Origin: an uncultured Schlesneria sp.
Lineage (GTDB): Bacteria > Planctomycetota > Planctomycetia > Planctomycetales > Planctomycetaceae
Assembly: GCA_903904835.1 (NCBI GenBank)
Contig: CAIVEI010000147.1
Coordinates: forward strand, 1 to 43,252
DNA: 43,252 nucleotides
Direction of reading: 5' to 3'
The notes below the pieces were generated by a model. That model saw only the letters and a list, made by a program, of their open reading frames with translations. It was not told where the DNA came from and ran no database searches. Below are positions 1-9,673 of the stretch, in pieces (position 1 is the stretch's first letter; each line of letters begins with the position of its first letter). Made by a program: the position numbers and the translations under genes.

Positions 1-345
1 GAAATCGACGCCAAATTATCACGCGATCTCGTTTCTTGGCTACCCCCGCACGTCCACGAAAGTACGTAGGTCCAATCATTTCAGTGAGTTCCGTCATCGA
101 TGCGAACTGGACATTCCGCAAAAACGAGGGTAATGACAAGGGTTTCAACCCCAGGAAACCTCCGTATCGGAAAATATTTAGCCCTGATAAGGGCGCAGGA
201 TTTTTGCCGTCGATCTCGCAGTGACGTTGATGGGACGGTCACAAACGAACTGTTTGCTGAATTGACGCTTGAATGTATTTCTTAGGCATCGTGAGGTTCC
301 TCCTGCGCTCCTTCGGAGCTTGAACCGTACGTGATGTTGATCGTA

Positions 346-390
346 CCTGTGGTTGAAACCACAGGCTGTATTCCTGTGCCGCTTCGCGGC
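346..390. repeat. Pair of REP-like palindromes
   Basis: The inverted repeat at 346-365 has a perfect 8-bp stem (CCTGTGGT / ACCACAGG) around the tetraloop TGAA. It is followed at 378-390 by a GCCGC/GCGGC stem with a TTC loop. Tightly spaced GC-rich palindromes outside genes resemble REP or BIME-type repeats. No REP-associated transposase gene is present in the window, so the assignment rests on structure alone. Confidence 0.4.
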
Positions 391-504
391 GAAATGCAAT
401 CAACAGCTGCGGCCCCGGATACACCACTTTTTTGTGGCGTTTCTGGCACGAATCAACGTCACCGACGGACAATACTGCGAATTCCCAGGGCAAAGGCCCG
501 TTAA

Positions 505-524
505 CCACCGCCTCGGGGCGGTGG
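505..524. terminator. GC-rich hairpin downstream of the WD40 operon
   Basis: A perfect 8-bp stem (CCACCGCC / GGCGGTGG) surrounds a TCGG tetraloop, about 20 bases after the stop codon at 545 as read on the minus strand. The position fits a 3'-end structure. A T-tract is missing, so it is not a textbook intrinsic terminator and may belong to the neighbouring hairpin cluster. Confidence 0.35.
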
Positions 525-544
525 GGTGAAATGCAGAGCCCCCG

Positions 545-3451
545 TCACTTTGCGCTGGCTTGGACGTTGTCTGCTGGTGGCTTGGGGGCTTCGAATTTGA
601 ACAGTTCTTGAGAATTGGTTCCGTTCCAGATTCTTAGGACGCCATCTTCTCCACCGGCTGCTGCGATCGCTTCGTCGCGGGTTACGGCGACGGAATAGAC
701 GAAGTCGGTCGGGCCTGCGAAGTTCCGGTAGTTGCCGCCGTCGTTTGAGCGGTGCATCTTGACGGTCTTGTCACCGCTGCCGCTGATCATGTTGTCGCTG
801 GCTCCGATGTAGTGGATCGACGTAACTTGCTTGGTGTAGTTCTGGATTGTGCGGTGCTGTTCACCCGTTTCAACGTTCCAGACCTTGATGGCATTGTCAG
901 CTCCGGCACTTGCGATGCGGCTACTGTCTGCTTTCCAGGTGACTCCTAACACGTGATGCGTGTGTCCTTCGAATGAGCGGACCAGTTTTCCGGACTCGAC
1001 ATCGAATTGCTTGACGAATTTATCTGCCGCTCCGCTGACGAGTTGTTTTCCATCGCGTGAAAAGTCGATGCCGAAAACTGTATCGCTGTGCGCGTCAATA
1101 AATTGTTTCACGATCGTTTTGGTGTCGACGTTCCAGAGAATCAGTTCACCGCTGCGCGAAGGATCACCGCCACCTGTGGCGAGCAGTTTTCCGTCCGGGC
1201 TGAACGCGAGCGACAGGACTCGGTTAATGAATTGTGACTTCGCGAGATCCAGTGAATTTTCGGCTGGAGGACCGAGCGTGGCGATCAACTTCCATGCAGG
1301 ATTTGAATCCCATACGAGGACTTGTTTATCGTCGCTGACCCCAATCAGCATGCGGTTCGGACCTGAGGCGAGCAGTCCGACAGGGGCCTGGTGCCCGGTG
1401 ATTTCCTCGAGGGGTTTACCCGTTGTTCCGCTCCAGATTCGGATTGTGCCATCGTCACCTGCGGTGGCGATCAGTTTGCCGTCGGCGACATACGCCACGG
1501 ATTTGACTGGTTTGGCTTCGACGGCGGGAAGGTCGGCTTTTGCCTGGTTGAACACAGTTTCGACCTGCTTGGCCGCGTTGGTTTCCTGGTCCAGCAATAG
1601 CTTGACTTGTTTCTGTTGTTCGTCGGCTGTTTGTTGACCTTTTTCGGACTGAACGACGGTCTTAGCACTCGCATCGAAAGCCTCTTGAGCCTTCTTCACT
1701 GCTTCTGTTTCTTTGGCGGCAGCGGCTTCCGCATCCGTTTTCTTCTTTTTCAATGCTTCGTCATCGGGCTTGGCGGCGAGTTCTGTTTTGGCCGCTTCAA
1801 CAACCGCCAGCGCGGCCTGTTCTTTTGGTTTGGCTTCGGTCAGTGCTTTCTCCATCGCGGTCTTTTGTTCGATGGCTTTCTTGGTCGCTTCTTCTCGTTC
1901 TTTAAAGTTCTTTTCGGCCGCTTTGAAACTGGCGTCGGCGAGTTGAACTCGCGACTTGGCGACGGTGTCATCGTCGGTCAACTTCAGCACATTCCGCTGA
2001 GCCGCGATATTTCCTTTTAATTCTGCGACTGGATTTCCATCAATCTTCCAGAGACGAGCCATATTGTTCGCCCCGGCAGTCACCAGGAATTGGCCGTCAC
2101 TCTTCACGGACAAAGCTGTAATCGCGGCGCCATGGTTTTGAGTTCGTGCTTGATTTCCGTTTGCGATTTCCCAGACTCGCCAGGTCGCATCGGCACTTGC
2201 GGAAACGATTTGAGTTCCTGCGGGGAGGAGCAGGGCGACCGCGCTGACGGGGCCGCCATGTCCTTTAAACTCGACGACGGGCTTCACCGGTTCGGCGGGT
2301 TTGTCCCCTTCAGCAGGTTTCGGAGCTTCAAATGGAACGGCCCACCCGCGAATGAAGTGGTCTCCGGCATGGCCCGAGAAAACTCGTGTTCCGTCCAGAT
2401 TCAATGCAACACATGTTACTTCATGCGGCGTTTCCAGCACGCCAGTTTGTTGCCCGTCGGCGACGTTCCAAAGCCGTAATGTTTTATCTTTCGAGCCACT
2501 GACAAGCTTTGTCGAGTCTGCTGTGAATTGAACTCCTGTGACAGGGCCGGCATGTCCTGCAAGAACTCGTTTTGCATTGGGATCGACCGAGCTTTGGATC
2601 ACGAGTGAGTTGTCCGCTCGACCGAGGGCCATCCACTTTCCATCTGGTGAAATGGCGACGGAAGTCACTGGTTGATCCTGAGGGAAATTTCCCAGTTGGA
2701 CATTTGGCAATCGTTGCCAAAGTTTCACTTCGCGATAGCCAGCGGAGGCGAGCAAGTTTTCTTGCGGGTTGAAAGCGAGTGCGTGTACGAAGTCGCGATG
2801 AGCGGCTCCGTGCGGATAAAACGGTTTGTCTCCCTGCTTGATCGCCAGCAAGGCCGGATCTTGGAGGCGTGCGACGTATTCGCCCGTCGTGACATCGTAC
2901 AGGTCAATCTGGTTTGCTCGACCACAGGCGGCCCAGCGACCCCAGGTCGAAAGCGCGACGCTGTAAATCGCGTGCATGTTAGACGGTACCGATTGCCACG
3001 GGACCATATGTTGTCCTGATCCGGCGCCGGCTGTTGCACCTTCTTCAATCCACTTCTTCAGTAAGCCAAGTTCTTGTGGTGTGAACGCCGATGCAGAGAC
3101 CTTATTAGGAAGTGGTGGCATGGCGGGATCAGCCGCTCGGGACGCTACTTGATAGATCAGGCTTTTTTCGACGTCTTTGGCAACAACCGACGTCCCTCGT
3201 TTGCCTCCTTTGATGATAGCGGGGACATCTTCGAGAATCAGCTTACTCTCCGCGATCGCCACGTTGTGACAGGCGACACATTTCTCGTCGAGAATCGGCT
3301 GAATGTCTTTTTCAAAGTCGACAGGGCGGCCCAAATTGGCCTCGACCGCTTCGATCTTCCCTGGTTTTTTCGCTTCTTGCGAATGCCCGATTAAAGTGAA
3401 CGACAACGCAACCGCAAACACCGTCGAGAATGATAAAAAACGATTCAGCAT
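545..3451 (-). CDS. PSCyt1 heme-motif protein with two WD40 propellers joined by a coiled coil
   Basis: Secreted protein of 968 residues counted from the ATG at 3451. A signal peptide (MLNRFLSFSTVFAVALSF) is followed by a PSCyt1-like domain with one CVACH heme-binding motif (residues 58-62). About seven WD-type blades follow, then an Ala/Lys/Glu/Gln-rich coiled coil at roughly 500-642, then about seven more blades, so the coil appears to link two seven-bladed propellers. A GTG at 3484 overlaps the upstream stop codon (GTGA), but starting there would put 11 polar residues before the signal peptide. The ATG at 3451 has AAGG upstream and is preferred. It is the last gene of a three-gene operon. 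PSCyt1-WD40 fusions are typical of Planctomycetota, and their substrates are unknown. The block around residues 552-569 matches one in the upstream protein. Confidence 0.9.
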   Translation of the reverse strand: MLNRFLSFSTVFAVALSFTLIGHSQEAKKPGKIEAVEANLGRPVDFEKDIQPILDEKCVACHNVAIAESKLILEDVPAIIKGGKRGTSVVAKDVEKSLIYQVASRAADPAMPPLPNKVSASAFTPQELGLLKKWIEEGATAGAGSGQHMVPWQSVPSNMHAIYSVALSTWGRWAACGRANQIDLYDVTTGEYVARLQDPALLAIKQGDKPFYPHGAAHRDFVHALAFNPQENLLASAGYREVKLWQRLPNVQLGNFPQDQPVTSVAISPDGKWMALGRADNSLVIQSSVDPNAKRVLAGHAGPVTGVQFTADSTKLVSGSKDKTLRLWNVADGQQTGVLETPHEVTCVALNLDGTRVFSGHAGDHFIRGWAVPFEAPKPAEGDKPAEPVKPVVEFKGHGGPVSAVALLLPAGTQIVSASADATWRVWEIANGNQARTQNHGAAITALSVKSDGQFLVTAGANNMARLWKIDGNPVAELKGNIAAQRNVLKLTDDDTVAKSRVQLADASFKAAEKNFKEREEATKKAIEQKTAMEKALTEAKPKEQAALAVVEAAKTELAAKPDDEALKKKKTDAEAAAAKETEAVKKAQEAFDASAKTVVQSEKGQQTADEQQKQVKLLLDQETNAAKQVETVFNQAKADLPAVEAKPVKSVAYVADGKLIATAGDDGTIRIWSGTTGKPLEEITGHQAPVGLLASGPNRMLIGVSDDKQVLVWDSNPAWKLIATLGPPAENSLDLAKSQFINRVLSLAFSPDGKLLATGGGDPSRSGELILWNVDTKTIVKQFIDAHSDTVFGIDFSRDGKQLVSGAADKFVKQFDVESGKLVRSFEGHTHHVLGVTWKADSSRIASAGADNAIKVWNVETGEQHRTIQNYTKQVTSIHYIGASDNMISGSGDKTVKMHRSNDGGNYRNFAGPTDFVYSVAVTRDEAIAAAGGEDGVLRIWNGTNSQELFKFEAPKPPADNVQASAK

Positions 3452-3480
3452 GGCAGAGCCTTGAGTCTGAAAAAATTGGT

Positions 3481-6400
3481 TCACTTCATGATCTTCAAAT
3501 TGATCGGCTGATCGACGGCTGCTTCCCCTTCGAACTGCGATGTCGCGCGTACGACCATATTGGCAAGCTGGGCTTCCGCAGCATCAGCCGCTGCTTCCAC
3601 AATTAAAATCCCCGCCGACTGTTCCGCAGGAATGGTAATCGGTTCTGCTTTAATCCCGGCGACATTCGGAGGAAGAGGAAGGGTCAGTGTGACCGGCCCG
3701 ACGAATCCATTTTGGCGTTTGACTTCACACTTCACTTCGATTTTCGCACCGACTTTGACAGTGCCTCCGTCAGCAGGCGCAGCGGTCAATGTATAAGGAG
3801 CAGGCTTTACCGTGATCACTATCGGTGTCGTTGTGGGATGGAAATTGATATTCGCTGCTTTAGCGTATGCGTCGGCCGCTTTAAATCGTTGGTCTGCTGC
3901 GGCCTTTTCTGCGGTGGTTGCCTTGTTCTTATCGTCGGCAACTTTGACTTCCGCTTCGGCTTTGACTTTCGCCTCATCCGCTTGTTTGCCGACCAATTCG
4001 GCGTCGGCGCGGGCTTTTTCTGCGGCGGCTTGAGCGTCCGTCGCCGCTTTTGTTGCGGTTTGCGAGTCAACTAACTTCTTTTCCGCTGCGGCTTTGACAT
4101 CAGCATTATCACCCGCGTTTTTCAACGCTTCTGCGGCAACCTTTTCTGCGGCCTGAGCGTCAGCTAACGCTTTGTCCGATTGCAGTTTTGCTTCCGTCAG
4201 TTTCTTCAGATTGGCGGCATCATCCGCTGCTTTCTTGACTGCGGCGTCCTTTGTCGCTGTTGCCGTTTTCAATGCCTCTGCAGCGGCGTTGGCGGCTTGC
4301 TCCGCTGCGGTAAACTCCGCTTTCGTACGGTCCGCTTTGGCGGGATTCTTTCGATACGACACAGCGGCCTGGCCGGTCAGGTATGTGACGTACGTTCCGA
4401 CAGGGGCGTTCGGCGGAATGAAGAGACGGAATACTTCGTCAGTCTTCTCTTTCGGAATCGGCTTATTTTCGACCTGGGCATTCGGTGGTTGCCCCAGCAC
4501 CGTGATGTTGACTGGCTGATCGAAGCCATTTCGCCGCGCGACCTTCACCGGGACAAGAATTTGTCGATTATGATTGGCTTCGACTCGGTGGATGTCTGTT
4601 GTGATCTGGTAGGGTGATGGTTCTTCCATCACAGACAGCTCGATCGATTCAGAAAGACGTGCGTCACCTGGGATATTTGGTTGAGGTGCTCCCCAGACAA
4701 TGGTTCCGTATCGGGCGGGGTGAGTCACTTCACGAGCGGCAGCGTTTTTGGCGGTTTCTGCCTGAAGGGTGGCCGCTTTCGTTTCGTTGACCTTCTGTTC
4801 CGCAGCGGCTCGGGTGTCGGTGACTGTTTTGAGTGCGGCAGCGGCGGCGGTCACTTTCGTTTCCGCGTCTGCTACTTTCTTTTTGAGGCCTTCATCGTCA
4901 GGCTTGGCTGCGAGTTCTGTCTTTGCGGCTGCCAGAGCTTCGTTTGTTTTTGTCAGTTCTTCGGTTGGCTTGGCAATCGCTTTGTCCGCTGCGGCAAATG
5001 CATCGGCAGCAGCTTTTGCGGATGCTTGGGCTGCGGTCAGTGCTTCGGTTGCAATCGGGTCATCAATCCGTGCCTTCGAGACCAATCGGATCGTACCAGC
5101 CCACGCAGGAGCATCTTCGGCTGAAGAGAAGACCAGGATTCCATTGGGAGGGGCAACCCCAATGCTGATGTCTCGGCAGGAGACTCCGGGAGGAAGTCCC
5201 TCGGCCGATACGGTAATGGGGCCTGCAAAACCATCTCGTCGAAACACCACGACCTGTACTGGAAAATTGTCGCCGCGTCGAAGAGCAATGCCGGACGGTG
5301 CGGCTTGACGCTGGCCTGGTGGCGTCAATGCGCTCGCAACGGCGACCACGCGAAAGTCTGGAGTCTCTTTTCGGACGATCAATCGGTAGACGCCGAGGTC
5401 CTGTTTTGAATTACCGAATCGTTCACGCAGGGTGATGCGAAAGGTCCCGTCGGCAGGGGCGACAAATTTCACGACATTGTCGTCGCTCAAAGTGTCGAAA
5501 AGGTTCGCCAGCGGATTGGTTGGATCGTCATCCAGAGCGCTGATTCGGGTCAGTGTCTCTTCACCTTTATCGTTGGTCTTCACCTGATCGATGACAACAA
5601 CCGGGTCAAGCGCCGTGCCCGCTCGATGAGCAATGACTTCGATCCAATACGACTCTTTTGCTTTGGCATCAAACTGGAAGCAATCGATGTCGTTTCGCGC
5701 CTGGAATTGTCCATCAATTTCGCCGGGAACCACAATCTTCTGAGCTTGTGCTCCCTTATCGTTTGGCTCGATTTCAACAGCCGGTGCCGTACTGCTGAAT
5801 TGAATCATCACAACGTTGGACGGTCCCGTCGATGAATTGATGGCGTACGGAACAGCATCGATACTGGCAGAAAACGGCTCAAGTACCAGTTTCGGGTCCA
5901 GCAGATCGGTCGCGACCGGTAGCGGAATGTTGACGACCAGTTTTTCTAATTGATGGCCATGCGAGACGATTCCTGCGGGTTGTCCGCCCGGCAGATTGCG
6001 GCCAAATAGCGTGTATTGCGAATTGGAGCCAGGTTGCCCGGCAGCGGGAATCACGTAATCGATGTAGGGGCCTGTTGAGATCGTTAACCGGTAGATGTAG
6101 TCCTCGCCTCCGGCATATGTGAAGTCATAGACCTTCACGAGATAATCCCCATCGGCAGGCAATGTCAAATCGATTAACGCGTCCTGACTGACGAGGTTCT
6201 TGCGAGCGAAATCAAGTCGCTTGCCAGTGGTGTTATAAATCTCAAGTGCTGCATCGAGCTTTGAATCGATCCTGCGTGCGACACAATCAATCAGAATTCG
6301 CTGGCCAGCTTTACCAGCGAATTTGTACCAATCAACATCGGTGGCACCATTAATCCGGGCGTTCACTGTTTGATTGACTTCGACAGCCACCGCCTGTTCG

Positions 6401-6813
6401 CGGGCATTGTTCGGTTCAGTTTCATTCAACTCTTTTTTCACGCCGACAACAAACGTTCGGGAATTGCTGATTCCATAGAAACCGACCGTACGGATCTCGT
6501 AGTTGCCGGGAGGGACGTCCGCCGCGACGGTGACAGCGAATTGATTCGCAATGGCAACCGGCTTTCCGCCGACTTCCTGCGTTTTCTGGGCGGCGACGAT
6601 GCCAGGATGGTTAAAGAGAAGTTTGGAAATCTCTTCCAATTCCAATCCGCTGGTCAGGGTGACATCCACGGTCGTCCCGACCTGAGCCCCAGGCGGGAAT
6701 ATGGCAGACAAGCGTGTTGAAGGAAGCTGAGCACGAGAATCAGAAACAAACAGCAGCAGCACGGCGATTGCGATGAGCGATTGTCGCAACAGAGAGACGG
6801 CGACGACTTTCAT
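3481..6813 (-). CDS. Secreted PPC/Ig-like protein with two long coiled-coil insertions
   Basis: Protein of 1110 residues. A signal peptide ends near SRA (about residue 28). There are two PPC-type (bacterial pre-peptidase C-terminal) beta domains, around 135-245 and 345-480, each containing D-x-D-x-F/Y elements. Ig-like beta segments follow. Two stretches are made almost wholly of Ala, Lys, Glu, Asp and Thr: about 591-697 and about 826-990. Both interrupt beta-rich sequence and should form long helices. The ATG at 6813 has AAAGG about 7 bases upstream. The gene lies 144 bases after the DUF1549/DUF1553 gene, and its stop overlaps a possible GTG start of the next gene. PPC domains usually sit on secreted enzymes, but I see no catalytic domain here, so a structural or binding role is inferred. 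Confidence 0.88.
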   Translation of the reverse strand: MKVVAVSLLRQSLIAIAVLLLFVSDSRAQLPSTRLSAIFPPGAQVGTTVDVTLTSGLELEEISKLLFNHPGIVAAQKTQEVGGKPVAIANQFAVTVAADVPPGNYEIRTVGFYGISNSRTFVVGVKKELNETEPNNAREQAVAVEVNQTVNARINGATDVDWYKFAGKAGQRILIDCVARRIDSKLDAALEIYNTTGKRLDFARKNLVSQDALIDLTLPADGDYLVKVYDFTYAGGEDYIYRLTISTGPYIDYVIPAAGQPGSNSQYTLFGRNLPGGQPAGIVSHGHQLEKLVVNIPLPVATDLLDPKLVLEPFSASIDAVPYAINSSTGPSNVVMIQFSSTAPAVEIEPNDKGAQAQKIVVPGEIDGQFQARNDIDCFQFDAKAKESYWIEVIAHRAGTALDPVVVIDQVKTNDKGEETLTRISALDDDPTNPLANLFDTLSDDNVVKFVAPADGTFRITLRERFGNSKQDLGVYRLIVRKETPDFRVVAVASALTPPGQRQAAPSGIALRRGDNFPVQVVVFRRDGFAGPITVSAEGLPPGVSCRDISIGVAPPNGILVFSSAEDAPAWAGTIRLVSKARIDDPIATEALTAAQASAKAAADAFAAADKAIAKPTEELTKTNEALAAAKTELAAKPDDEGLKKKVADAETKVTAAAAALKTVTDTRAAAEQKVNETKAATLQAETAKNAAAREVTHPARYGTIVWGAPQPNIPGDARLSESIELSVMEEPSPYQITTDIHRVEANHNRQILVPVKVARRNGFDQPVNITVLGQPPNAQVENKPIPKEKTDEVFRLFIPPNAPVGTYVTYLTGQAAVSYRKNPAKADRTKAEFTAAEQAANAAAEALKTATATKDAAVKKAADDAANLKKLTEAKLQSDKALADAQAAEKVAAEALKNAGDNADVKAAAEKKLVDSQTATKAATDAQAAAEKARADAELVGKQADEAKVKAEAEVKVADDKNKATTAEKAAADQRFKAADAYAKAANINFHPTTTPIVITVKPAPYTLTAAPADGGTVKVGAKIEVKCEVKRQNGFVGPVTLTLPLPPNVAGIKAEPITIPAEQSAGILIVEAAADAAEAQLANMVVRATSQFEGEAAVDQPINLKIMK

Positions 6814-6957
6814 ATCTCGCCTTTCATAAAACTGACGCTGGTGGATTCCTCTTCGTATGCCGAGCCAACGAGAGTGTCATCGGCGTTGGTCGGCATGAAA
6901 AGGTCCTTTGCTTTCGCGTCGGGTTGATTTCGGAAAAAACCATTACGCAAAATGGCA

Positions 6958-9477
6958 TCAGTGGTTGAAGAGGAACTCCTTCGAGTTAATCAGTGCCCAC
7001 ACAATGTCTTCGAAGGCGAGCTTCGGATTGTCCTTATGTTTTTCCAGATGGGCCGTGGCGATCTGAATTTCTTCCGAATCTGGTTCGCGGCTATAGACCC
7101 AGCGATAAAGTTCTTTAATTTTGGCGTCGGCGGGATGTTCTTTGTCATTCGCGAATTTGGAAGCTCGGCCGTTGCCGTCCGAAATCTTGTTCTGGACTTC
7201 GCTGCTGTTCAACAGATGCAGGCTTTGTGCAAGATTCGCTTCCTGCGACCGTTCGCATTCACAAGCCGTATCGGCTTGTGGTTGCCCAAACACCTTCAGG
7301 AAGTAAGGGCCGACACTGGCGTCAGGAAGTTGAATTGCTCGAGTCCCCGCAGGCAGGCCGTTATAAGCCTGATTCGTGGATGTGACCTGATGGAAGGCAT
7401 CGTAAAGAACTTCTGCCGTTAACCGTTTTGGATAGTAACGTGAGAAGTTTTGTTTGTCCTTCAGATTGTATTCGTTGGGAAGCGAACTGAGTTGATACGT
7501 CGACGACATGCAGATCGTGCGAACCAGGTTCTTGATGTCGAACTTGCTGGCAATGAAGTTCTGTGAGAGTCGATTCAGCAGTTCCGGGTTCGCCGGGGGA
7601 TTCGTCTCACGCATATCGTCTTCGGGTTCGACAATTCCACGACTGAAAAAGTGTTTCCAGTAGCGGTTAACGAGTGCTTTGGCGAAGAATGGATTTTGCG
7701 GATCGGCCATCCAGTCAGCCAACAGTGCTCGTGGGTCGTCCTCTGGCGTCACCGTATAGGGCTTACTTCCCAAGCCGGTTGGAGCGAGCATTTTTCCAGT
7801 CCGCTCGTTGCGTGACTGTGCTGGCCCCTGGTTGTCGATAGCGAAGATTCGCTTATCGCGCATCGCGTTGTTGCCACCGATAATGTTCTTCCGACCAACT
7901 CGGCTGAAAAACGCGGCCATGCCGTAGTAATCGTCCTGACTCCATTTCTCGAATGGATGATGGTGGCAACGTGCACACTGAATTCGAAGACCGAGGAAGA
8001 GTTGTGAAACGTCTTCGACCTGCTCGTTCGGCTGATCGACTTCGCGATACCAGGCGACGGGAGGATTGTCGTCGGCATTTCCCGTTGCTGTCAGGATTTC
8101 TCGTACGAATTGATCGTAGGGCTTGTTCTCGTAAAGACTTGACCAGATCCATTTGTGGAAGCCGTATGTCGGTGCCAACTGGTCGTTAGCTCGTTTCTTG
8201 TTTCGCAGGACGAGATTCCATTTGTTTGTGAAATAGTCTGCGTAGGCGGTCGAATCGAGAAGTTGATCAATGACCTTTTCTCTCTTCTGGCTGTCGGGGT
8301 TAGCGAGAAACGCCGAGACTTCGGCTTCGGTGGGAAGTGAACCTGTAATATCGATCGAGACTCGACGCAGGAATGTTCCATCATCGCAGACAGGCGATGC
8401 AGGAATGCCGAGAACATCCAGCTTGGCGATGACCGCCTCGTCAATGAAGTTCTTGACAGGAGGTTTCGCGACGATTTCTGCGCCGAGCGGAATGGTCGAA
8501 CGGAAGACAGCAACCTGACCCTGGTAGCGGGCCATGATGGCGACTTCACCGGCCAGATCCAATGTTTTCACCAGGCCCGTGACCGTGACTTCTGCCATTT
8601 CCGGATCGTTTGGCTCATACAACGCCATTCGGGTCACATCTTCTGTTGAGCCATCGCTGTAAACCGCCATGACAGTAATCTGTTGCTCGGCGCTGCGATC
8701 CATGATACGGCCGTCTGGAATGCATTTGATTCCCGTTACAACGGGGTCGGACGGGTTTCCGTACGGCATCCCCTGTTCAATCCAGCGGTGAATCAGTCGG
8801 TATTCGTAACCATCGACGTCCATTCGCTTTCCGCCGCCGTGTGGTGACTTGCCGACGGGTTTGGTGAGCAACAGGCTTTGACTTGGTGACGGTGGGAAAA
8901 TCCGTCGTCCGCGTCCTTCTTTGACGAGAAATTCGTGATCGTCTTCCGGGTAGAATCCGAGAAGAGACAATTTGAAACCATTTTGCCCGCTGGCTTTTCC
9001 GTGGCACCCACCGCTATTGCAGTTGAGCTTCGTGAAAATGGGAGTAATCTGATTGGGAAAGTTCACGGGAATATCATTGGAGAGACCAATCACTTCCACA
9101 GGCAATTCTGCGGAAACACCCGAACCAATCGCTTTGATAATCGCCTTGCCGTCTTTGAGTGGGGTCATGTGGCCCGTGCTGTCGATCTGGACGACACCAG
9201 CAGGTTCGACCGAGTACTGCACTTGACGGGTCTGGTCACGCAATTGGCCGGAGGAGTAGATTCCGGTCGCAATCAGTTGTTGCCGGCCGTCTCGGCCGCG
9301 AAGCAAGACCCCTTTGCCGTCGGCATTTGGTTCCAGACGCATTTGGACGAGTTGTCCCGGCTCTCCAAGTCCCTTGGGAGTCGCCGCTTGAGACGGGGTC
9401 GATATTGCAAGTGCAATCAAACCCAACGCGAGAGAACCTGACAACCGATGGCGGGAAGCAATTGCTTGTATTCTCAT
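6958..9477 (-). CDS. DUF1549/DUF1553 (PSCyt2/PSD1) protein with BIG2-like domain
   Basis: Secreted protein of 839 residues and first gene of the minus-strand operon. The signal peptide ends near residue 31 (SQAA). A BIG2-like Ig domain covers about 45-130. A PSCyt1-like segment carries CNSGGCHG (153-160), a CX4CH variant of the heme motif. A second Ig-like stretch covers about 245-335, DUF1549 about 342-530 with CARCHHHPFEKW (from 501), and DUF1553 about 580-825, ending in VWALINSKEFLFNH. This architecture is characteristic of Planctomycetota and Verrucomicrobiota. The biochemical role is not established; links to degradation of complex substrates have been suggested for the group. It is a longer paralogue of the protein at 29785-31359. 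The ATG follows a weak purine-rich sequence. Confidence 0.9.
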   Translation of the reverse strand: MRIQAIASRHRLSGSLALGLIALAISTPSQAATPKGLGEPGQLVQMRLEPNADGKGVLLRGRDGRQQLIATGIYSSGQLRDQTRQVQYSVEPAGVVQIDSTGHMTPLKDGKAIIKAIGSGVSAELPVEVIGLSNDIPVNFPNQITPIFTKLNCNSGGCHGKASGQNGFKLSLLGFYPEDDHEFLVKEGRGRRIFPPSPSQSLLLTKPVGKSPHGGGKRMDVDGYEYRLIHRWIEQGMPYGNPSDPVVTGIKCIPDGRIMDRSAEQQITVMAVYSDGSTEDVTRMALYEPNDPEMAEVTVTGLVKTLDLAGEVAIMARYQGQVAVFRSTIPLGAEIVAKPPVKNFIDEAVIAKLDVLGIPASPVCDDGTFLRRVSIDITGSLPTEAEVSAFLANPDSQKREKVIDQLLDSTAYADYFTNKWNLVLRNKKRANDQLAPTYGFHKWIWSSLYENKPYDQFVREILTATGNADDNPPVAWYREVDQPNEQVEDVSQLFLGLRIQCARCHHHPFEKWSQDDYYGMAAFFSRVGRKNIIGGNNAMRDKRIFAIDNQGPAQSRNERTGKMLAPTGLGSKPYTVTPEDDPRALLADWMADPQNPFFAKALVNRYWKHFFSRGIVEPEDDMRETNPPANPELLNRLSQNFIASKFDIKNLVRTICMSSTYQLSSLPNEYNLKDKQNFSRYYPKRLTAEVLYDAFHQVTSTNQAYNGLPAGTRAIQLPDASVGPYFLKVFGQPQADTACECERSQEANLAQSLHLLNSSEVQNKISDGNGRASKFANDKEHPADAKIKELYRWVYSREPDSEEIQIATAHLEKHKDNPKLAFEDIVWALINSKEFLFNH

Positions 9478-9673
9478 GAGGTTTTTCCCAGTAGGGATGT
9501 AGTTTCAGTCTGTCTCGATCACCCAAGCGTCGTCGGTCCAGACAAGAAACGAAGGCATGAATACTGTGTGGAGAACAAAGGCGGGCAAAACGGGCGGATC
9601 ATCAACAATCCAACATATCGGTAAACGCTGGTTTGTCAAGCTGTTCAGTTTGGGCTGGCTTGATAATTCTCAT

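Larger units (their letters stand above)
1..544. other. Gene-free stretch with clustered short hairpins
   Basis: No open frame here looks like a real gene. The stretch lies downstream of the minus-strand operon that ends at 545. It contains many short perfect inverted repeats with 2-4 base loops: 149-160, 182-195, 307-319, 346-365, 378-390 and 505-524. The one at 505-524 has an 8-bp GC-rich stem and lies 20-40 bases beyond the operon's stop codon, so it could help end transcription or protect the 3' end. No T-run follows it on the minus strand. Confidence 0.6.

Noticed and set aside
3560-5308. Several plus-strand frames of 80-180 codons opposite the PPC gene, rich in Ala, Ser and Phe
   Set aside because: They are antisense to the Ala/Lys coil codons; no ribosome sites or families are visible.
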